Shown piece by piece: positions 57,963 through 64,000 of a stretch of 64,000 bases of DNA. The DNA lies in assembly GCA_037903355.1 (NCBI GenBank), contig JBAJFE010000013.1, positions 1-64,000 of the forward strand, in the 5' to 3' direction. This DNA comes from Trichuris trichiura. Taxonomy: Eukaryota > Nematoda > Enoplea > Trichinellida > Trichuridae. The translations under genes and the position numbers were made by a program. Each line of letters begins with the position of its first letter. Position 1 is the first letter of the stretch. Under the pieces are notes generated by a model. The model was not told where the DNA came from. It was given only the letters and a program-made list of their open reading frames with translations, and made no database searches.

Positions 57963-59137
57963 CTACCTGGCCCATTCAACCTTCAAGATCAAATGCTCGT
58001 GACGAAATCCGGACAGCGTATCGATTGCCTTCTGCGCATTTTCCCGCGCTGCGTACGAGATGAACGCATATCCCTTAAGAAGATAAAAATTACCGTACAG
58101 CAGCCATTAATGAAATAGTAATTTTGGAAAATATTAATGCCTACCTTACATCTGGACGTCAGTTTGTCCTTTGCCAAGAAGATTCGCATAACTCTTCCCG
58201 CCGAAGAGAATAGTTCTTTCAGCGTATCTTCGGATATGTCTTCGGGCAGATTAGTTACGCGAACGGTATTTTCGTCTGATTTGCATAATCTTCAGTAAGT
58301 GATAAAAAAAATCTATTGGAATTTACCTCTTCGCTGCAAAGTGTCAAGAACGGACTTGCCGCCGGCGCCAAGTCCTCGCAAAATAGGTGGTACGTAAACA
58401 CCCGTTTTACCAATACCACTATCGGTATCAGCGGCTTGCGTGCCGGCTGTTGGAGCTTCGTTTGGTTTTTCAATTTCGTACAACTCCTTATAGGGGCACA
58501 TAGTTGACCAATGCTCGGTGCTCTTGCAATAACGACAGACGCGAAATTGTACAGTAGGACGAGGAGGTCCAGCATTCTCTTCGGAACGTGAATATTCAAG
58601 CTACAAATCGTCTGCTAGTCAAAACTCATCCGTCCATCTTTCTACAAATACCAATTCTCCAGTTCTCGAACGGATAAATTGCATTTTCACTTCTTCGTCG
58701 TGATAGGACGTCTTGCCAATTGTATCGTCGTCCGCTTTGGAGCCAAGAAATTTTGGCAATTTCTAACGACGAAACAATTTGCATAAATTCAAACCAAAAC
58801 CAAACGAGCGAACCTGTCGAGCTATTATGGCTTTGGAGATGCGCTTTTTGGACACCTTATGACGGCTAACCGTCTTCATGCGTTGACCATTTTCGTCAAA
58901 GTAATATTCGACTGTTGTCCTTATATCGCCGTCCAAAGTGACCGTTCTGCCGGGCAGACTATCTACACAGCGTAAGCAGACTATTTGTCGCATATTGTTA
59001 CCCGTTCAACGCGCCACCTACCCTCCTTGTCCATCTGCTCTGCCCAGCTGGTCTTGTCATCGCTGAAATTATGTTTACTCGCTTATAATAGAAATGTTGG
59101 AAAGAAAATGAACATACGGAAAGTCGAATCCAAGCAT
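57963..59137 (-). CDS. EIF3G: translation initiation factor 3 subunit G
   Basis: Exon 1 59137-59118 (MLGFDFP), exon 2 59062-59022 (DDKTSWAEQMDKE), then DSLPGRTVTLDGDIRTTVEY, YYFDENGQRMKTVSRHKVSK, a piece with KMQFIRSRE, the zinc-knuckle region (CRYCKSTEHW-type) ending WSTMCPYKELYEIE, and KTGVYVPPILRGLG, an eIF3g hallmark. The C-terminal RRM is NTVRVTNLPEDISEDTLKEL, MRIFLAKDKLTSRCK, GYAFISYAARENAQKAID and HLILKVEWAR, stop 57965-57963. eIF3g binds mRNA and eIF3i and helps scanning and reinitiation. It lies 240 bp downstream of the dynein light chain gene on the same strand, close enough for a nematode operon but not proven. Confidence 0.94.
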
Positions 59138-59377
59138 CTTTGCTTCAAAAGTTGAACGATTTCACGCAAACAGCGTGTGGTGACAACGAAAATGATTTGC
59201 AGGTTAATGCTAGATTACTGTTCCTATGCTTGTCAATATCGGACGATTTTTCTTATCGCTAAGCAAGTTTAAAGTGATTGTATTAGAGTTAAAATATTGC
59301 GCTCTTCGTTCGACGCACGTTGTAGAAAAATTTCTCTTTTTCATTTTTGAATAAAACATATTAAGAAAGTAAGTAAT

Positions 59378-59954
59378 TTAATAGTGGAAAATACCGAAAG
59401 CGGTGACAACACAGACGAACGTATCGCCGTGGAAAATTTCCCGCGCGCAACCGTCAGTGTCCGAGTCCCATGAAACGCTGGCGCCGTATCTACAAATTTG
59501 AAAAAACGTATCCCATTTGTACTAAAGAGTAACGAAGACATCGATGGCATACTCAACGCCGTGACCGCAACGTTCAAAGACGACGCATTGAACAATGAAT
59601 TTATAGTTTTTCATCGTTGATTCTATTAAGGATACAGTCTTGATTAAGTACGCATTTCATTTGTACGCCCTCGAAGTACCTTTCAGTCGTTTCCTAACGG
59701 CTCTAACAACGGACATGGCCAACTCGTCAGCTTTTTCGGGATCGTATATCTTTACATTGGACAATTCATCGATCAGAGCGTCACGTAAAAGTGGTTGTAC
59801 TTTGCGCAGCGTAAATCTCGAAATGTTTACGCAACAATCAGATAGTCAAAGCCGGAAAATTCAAATCATACTTATTTTCGTATTTTGGTCGAAGAATATA
59901 ACCTTTCTCGATCGTTTCATTTGCATGAATATTAAACGGCTCCAACTCGTTCAT
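59378..59954 (-). CDS. DYNLT2B: Tctex-1-family dynein light chain (DYNLT2B/TCTEX1D2-like)
   Basis: Exon 1 59954-59872 (MNELEPFNIHANETIEKGYI, LRPKYENK), exon 2 59816-59680 (FTLRKVQPLLRDALIDEL, DPEKADELAMSVVRAVRKRL), exon 3 from about 59625 (MKNYKFIVQCVVFERCGHGV), exon 4 from about 59491 (YGASVSWDSDTDGCAREIFH, TFVCVVTAFGIFHY), TAA 59380-59378. The order LRPx(Y/F), PEKxxxLxxxV, YKxIVQ, WDxDTD, FVCVVTAFGIFHY is that of TCTEX1D2, a light chain of dynein-2, which drives retrograde intraflagellar transport in cilia. All four joins agree in phase. About 123 aa. It could equally be another Tctex-type member. Confidence 0.9.
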
Positions 59955-61984
59955 CAATGGTTTATTGAGAGAAAACTGACGCTCAGTGGAACCATTGTTT
60001 CCATGGAAACTACCAATCGATACGTTTACCTATTTCACGCGTAACACTGTCAGCTTAAGGCGAACGTCTTTTACACATAAATAGTGAACTTATTCATTAA
60101 TACGTACTCTTACGTGCGGAAGCACATGTTCAGAACATCTGTGTGACGTTTTAAAATACTTCAGGTTAGCAGTCGGATAAATTCAACTTTGAAATAAAGC
60201 TTTAATATTTTTGCTAAGATTAGCATGTAAAATATGAAGTCCCAATTTGTAATCTGAATATCACAGTCAAAAAAAGGAAATCTGAAAAAGAAATCTTTGT
60301 TTAACCGCTGTTCCCGCGGAAGGATGACGTCGAATTCTCTGCAGCAAAATGCATAGAAGCTTAGCATGAAAAATTTTAATAAAAGCTGTTGGTTACCTCG
60401 AAACATTATTTACATATGCGCTTCCGAACAATAGGAAGCTTTAACTATCAATTCCGCGAGTCATCCACGCTAGCAGGCGCTTTGATAAACGGAAACCGAT
60501 GCCCACTTTGCCTTACTATTGAATATATTCTTCATTCCTGAAAGGCTAACTTTCACGAAGCTCAAATATGATAAGCATACAATTCTTCGTACTGTAAAAA
60601 AAATTCATTTCGTTAAAAACGCTTTTATACATAATAACTCACCTGCTGAGGGTGGTCTGAGGAAAGTTTTGAAAGCTCAGAAACTACCAAAGAAGATTAT
60701 TTGAGAAAAGTGAGTTGCTTTCAGTAAATGGAAAATTTTGCATATGAAAACTTAAAAATTTTCAAATTGCGTAACGCATAAATCTTCAAATGAAAACTGT
60801 CAAAAAGAACCATATATTTCTAATAGTTAAGTAATTCTTTTTCGAATAGCGTCAAGCAACATTTAGTGCTTTTACACTTGTAGGAGTAAGTTCAACTGGT
60901 GAAGCTGCAAATGATACAGTTTGTCCCGAATATAAATTTTGTGGAAATATTTGCATAGCAAAAAAACCTTTTTAAAGTCAACGTTCAAACGGCCGACTGC
61001 AGCTTTTCCGCTTTAAAAGTTTCCCGAATGATTAATTTCTAATTCCGAAAGCAAATACGCTCGTTAGGTGCAACTTCCTAAGGCTATTTCATTTAACAAT
61101 TAATAAAACGCAAAATGGATCATAATAACACAAGACAATAACAAACAATCACAATGTGCCAAAGTAAAGTAACAAAGAGAGCATCAGAGTATATACAATA
61201 TTTACTTTATAGAGAAATATCTCTATTTTTGATTCTACGTTGTGTGTTCTCAAGTATGGTTTAGCTTGATGGAAACTCATAAAGCTATTTTCTACACCTT
61301 ATAAATTGCTTTGTCGAAGGCAGAAATAGCTGCTGCAACAAACTGTAAGCACAACTTAGCCAACAGTTTCAGCACGACAGCTTTCCTTAGATGGTCAAAA
61401 ACATATTAGCAGCCTAACACTTCGTCGTTTCGCTTAAACAAAAGCTGATATATTTTACTTAAATGACAGTGGCTGAAAAGCGTACTTTAAAGGAATGTTT
61501 AACTGTTAGTTCTGTAATGTTTACAATTCACAGTTCCCGCTACTTCGTTTAGCTAAACTATTAGTCCATTTATAGATGTCAATTTTAGGCAAAGACTTAC
61601 TTTGACAAACTCTTTCAATGTCAATGATCCGATTGAAAAAATTTATCAATGTTGTAGTCATACTTAGCATGTCGGATGCGAGTTATAAGCATAAATTGCC
61701 GCAAGCTTCATTCGACCTAAATCCAATGATCAATGAACAAACAAGGCCAAAAGCTTGGCGCTAAGACAGTGTTAGCACAGCGATGAACATCATTGATATG
61801 CAAATTAGGCGAATGCCCCAAAGGTGGAGAAAGGCGGCAAAGAGTGATTCAGTTAGCCGACTGCGCGCGTGTTGGCATGCGCGAACTGCAATTTCACGAA
61901 CGCACTGCAATAGGTTACGATTTTGAACGACTAACCAGCGGCGGCGTAACGCGCTGTTCGCACAACCTTTGACTTTTTTCTATA
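59955..61984. promoter_or_regulatory. 2 kb intergenic, divergent upstream region
   Basis: Lies between the dynein light chain (-) and the LDLa gene (+). Short frames (60161-60406 -, 60519-60704 +) have no support. The last 200 bp before ATG 61985 is GC-richer than the rest. No motif was recognised. Confidence 0.45.
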
Positions 61985-64000
61985 ATGTCCGGTTTGCCTG
62001 CGGCGAACGAAAGTTTCGGCCGGCGAGCATCCTACACACCATCGGACAAAGCTTCAAGTAACGAATTGGGCATGGTAAGTATACTTGTACGAGTCGTAGC
62101 TCTAAGTTGACGATATTCAAATTTTGAGTTTTCACTTGCGAAAATGTTCTCCCTTTTAGTCAACAAAAAAAGTGACGCCGATCGGCCTAAGCAAAGTTGG
62201 ACCCGCAAGAACAAACTATGACCACAACTCTAACTTGCCAAGGTACAATACCGTCTATTGGGATTAACTATTTTGAGGTGCGAAAACTTTGAAGCAATAG
62301 TTTCCAAATGTCGAATGCAACGTCTAACGAAAGTCCAAGGAAGAAACGTTCTCTTATAACAATTTGCCTAATTTTGGGCATTATACTTTTGCTGATCGCC
62401 ATTGTTCTCCCAATTGTGCTTCTCGGGCACGAATACAAGTCGGAATATGGCAACGAGACAAGTTTGCCTTACGTTTATGCAAATAAGCTGTTCGACATGC
62501 TCTTCTCATTGCTTCAGTACCATTGAAAGGAAGCCTTATTTCGCAACTGCGACACTTCGACGACCGGACAGCGATGAATGCTTCATTTTTGCAGTTTCTA
62601 AAGGACCGCTGCGAATTCAGTAAATCGGCTTTAAATAATCAAACAACAAGCAGCAATAATAGCGCAGTCGGTAAGCTGTGACATCGTATCTGCCATGTAA
62701 ATTTTCATGGACGTTCAAGTAGACAATCTCATTACCCAATTCGACTGCAATTCGGAGACATTGCCAAAGGATTACATGACGGTTAAAATGGCTGAACTGG
62801 TAATAGTTCGTCATTTGCATAGCAACAAAGACTAAGTTCACTGTCTCGCTTGCAGATGAAGAATGCCAGTGGACCGACAGGCCTTTGCACAACTTTCAAA
62901 TGCGACTCTGTAAAAGTGGAAAACTTACGGTAAGCCAAACAGCTCAACTGGGATGCGGTCCAGAAGCAGCTATCACTTTCAGACTTGATGAGCAATTTAT
63001 GAATTTCGATTTTCAAATTGAAATGATGCCTGACGAGATGGGTGACATCCTGCTGGACGATATCTCACCATCGGAAATTATTTTGACGATGCGCCAAAAT
63101 TTGCAACAGGCTTTCAAGGAAACGTTCGACCCATTCACTCTTGAGAAGGTTGTCATAGGTGAGATACTAGCCGGAGTATACACGAAAGCACATATACAAG
63201 GTTGCAGTACTGGAGCTGAGGCAATTCTGCGGCCTACATAACGTCCACTGCTCAGACGCTATCATTTCCACGTGGATTCCGGATAGAGAAGGAAAAATTA
63301 CAAAGCCTGAGCAAACGACTACAAGTTTGCATGAATGATTTTTGCTAACAATTCCGACACATGCCCCTTCAGGCACGGTTGGGGATAACCAGACGGAATC
63401 CATGCTCTCTGTGGACAATCTTCGTGGGCACCTACCGCCTATGGTTAACTGCACCAATCATGGATTTACCTGTTCGGACAAGGTAGGTCGGCTTGTTAAC
63501 AGCTTGGACCATTTTGCGTAAGCAGCTGACCGTCGAAACTGTAGAAAAAAGTTATCAGCATAGCCCAACTCTGCGACGGATTGTCCCAATGCGAAGACGG
63601 AAGCGATGAAGCCAATTGCACATGTGAGCAATGACTACTCCGAGCTGCATCGTCCTAAACTGACAGGACGTTTTCTAAGATTGCCAAACGTCGTTTTCGT
63701 GCAAAAAATCCGACGGAAAGCTCAAATGTCTTCGCGGTAGCGACATATGCAACGGCAACCACGACTGCGAAGACAAAAGTGACGAGTCACCCACTTTGTA
63801 CTGCAGTAAGTACTGAACACGAAAACGGTCAACTTTCGACAGCCCACTTTTCACGCGCAGAAGCCAACTGCACGGACGACGAATATAAATGTCAAGGCGC
63901 GAACGTTTGCATACCAAAAAAATGGATTTGCGACGGAGACAACCATTGTCCAAACGGCGACGACGAGTCGGAATGCAAGAGCCCTGACAGTATAAACCGA
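61985..64000 (+). CDS. type II membrane protein with LDL-receptor class A repeats (5' part)
   Basis: Ten exons, open at the right edge: 61985-62074, 62160-62242, 62301-62461, 62518-62670, 62856-63158, 63208-63324, 63373-63482, 63545-63623, 63680-63805 and 63861-64000. Phases agree at nearly all joins. A cytoplasmic N-terminus ([14 protein letters not shown]...SPRKKRS) is followed by one membrane segment ([20 protein letters not shown]), then a luminal or extracellular part with Asn glycosylation sites and a region that may be SEA-like ([19 protein letters not shown]). LDLa repeats are [11 protein letters not shown]...[37 protein letters not shown]...DCEDKSDES and [20 protein letters not shown]...GDDESEC. 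Each has the Ca-binding D-x-x-D-x-S-D-E type motif. The plan resembles corin and enteropeptidase; a protease domain could follow beyond the window. Confidence 0.85.

Overview
Eukaryotic nuclear DNA, very probably from a nematode. Genes are split by many short introns (mostly about 40-70 bp), intergenic DNA is AT-rich, and several genes start a few bases after a pyrimidine-rich AG, as trans-spliced nematode messages do. The gene set (RSBN1/DPY-21, srGAP, parvin/PAT-6, a lipidated globin) fits. Short introns and moderate GC suggest a clade I worm (Trichuris/Trichinella-like), but this is inference. All exon models were built by hand from reading frame, splice signals and remembered family conservation; no search was run.

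Layout. 0.2-2.2 kb: a secreted saposin-like gene and an unrecognised gene (both -). 6.4-7.9 kb: RSBN1/DPY-21 (-), divergent from RFWD3 (+, 8.9-11.4 kb). 12.1-12.9 kb: a homeobox gene with an eh1 motif (+). 13.0-14.3 kb: two OXLD1-like paralogues (-). 14.8-24.3 kb: srGAP (-), with a 5.3 kb intron that holds a long palindrome and possible nested genes. 24.5-25.5 kb: a small secreted cysteine-containing gene and loose exons. 25.7-29.5 kb: no gene seen. 29.6-32.2 kb: ankyrin/SOCS-box gene (-). 33.0-36.0 kb is compact: SSR3 (+) converges on FKBP2 (-), FKBP2 diverges from parvin (+), and parvin converges on DRP1 (-, to 39.1 kb). 40.8-45.3 kb: PHF12-like gene (-) with a fold-back transposon in an intron. 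Then dCMP deaminase (-), an intronless HDAC3 (-), La (+, 50.0-53.3 kb), two small orphan ORFs (-), globin (+), eIF3g (-), a Tctex-type dynein light chain (-), and the 5' part of a type II membrane protein with LDL-receptor A repeats (+) that runs off the right edge.

Most genes are conserved housekeeping or signalling genes: ER translocation and folding (SSR3, FKBP2), chromatin (RSBN1, PHF12, HDAC3), actin and adhesion (srGAP, parvin), mitochondria (DRP1, OXLD1), RNA and translation (La, eIF3g). They do not form one pathway. The most unusual items are the two fold-back elements, the intronless HDAC3, two GC-AG introns, a coding minisatellite in La, a possibly non-canonical DRP1 intron and the OXLD1 duplication. 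I see no rRNA, tRNA, CRISPR array or virus.
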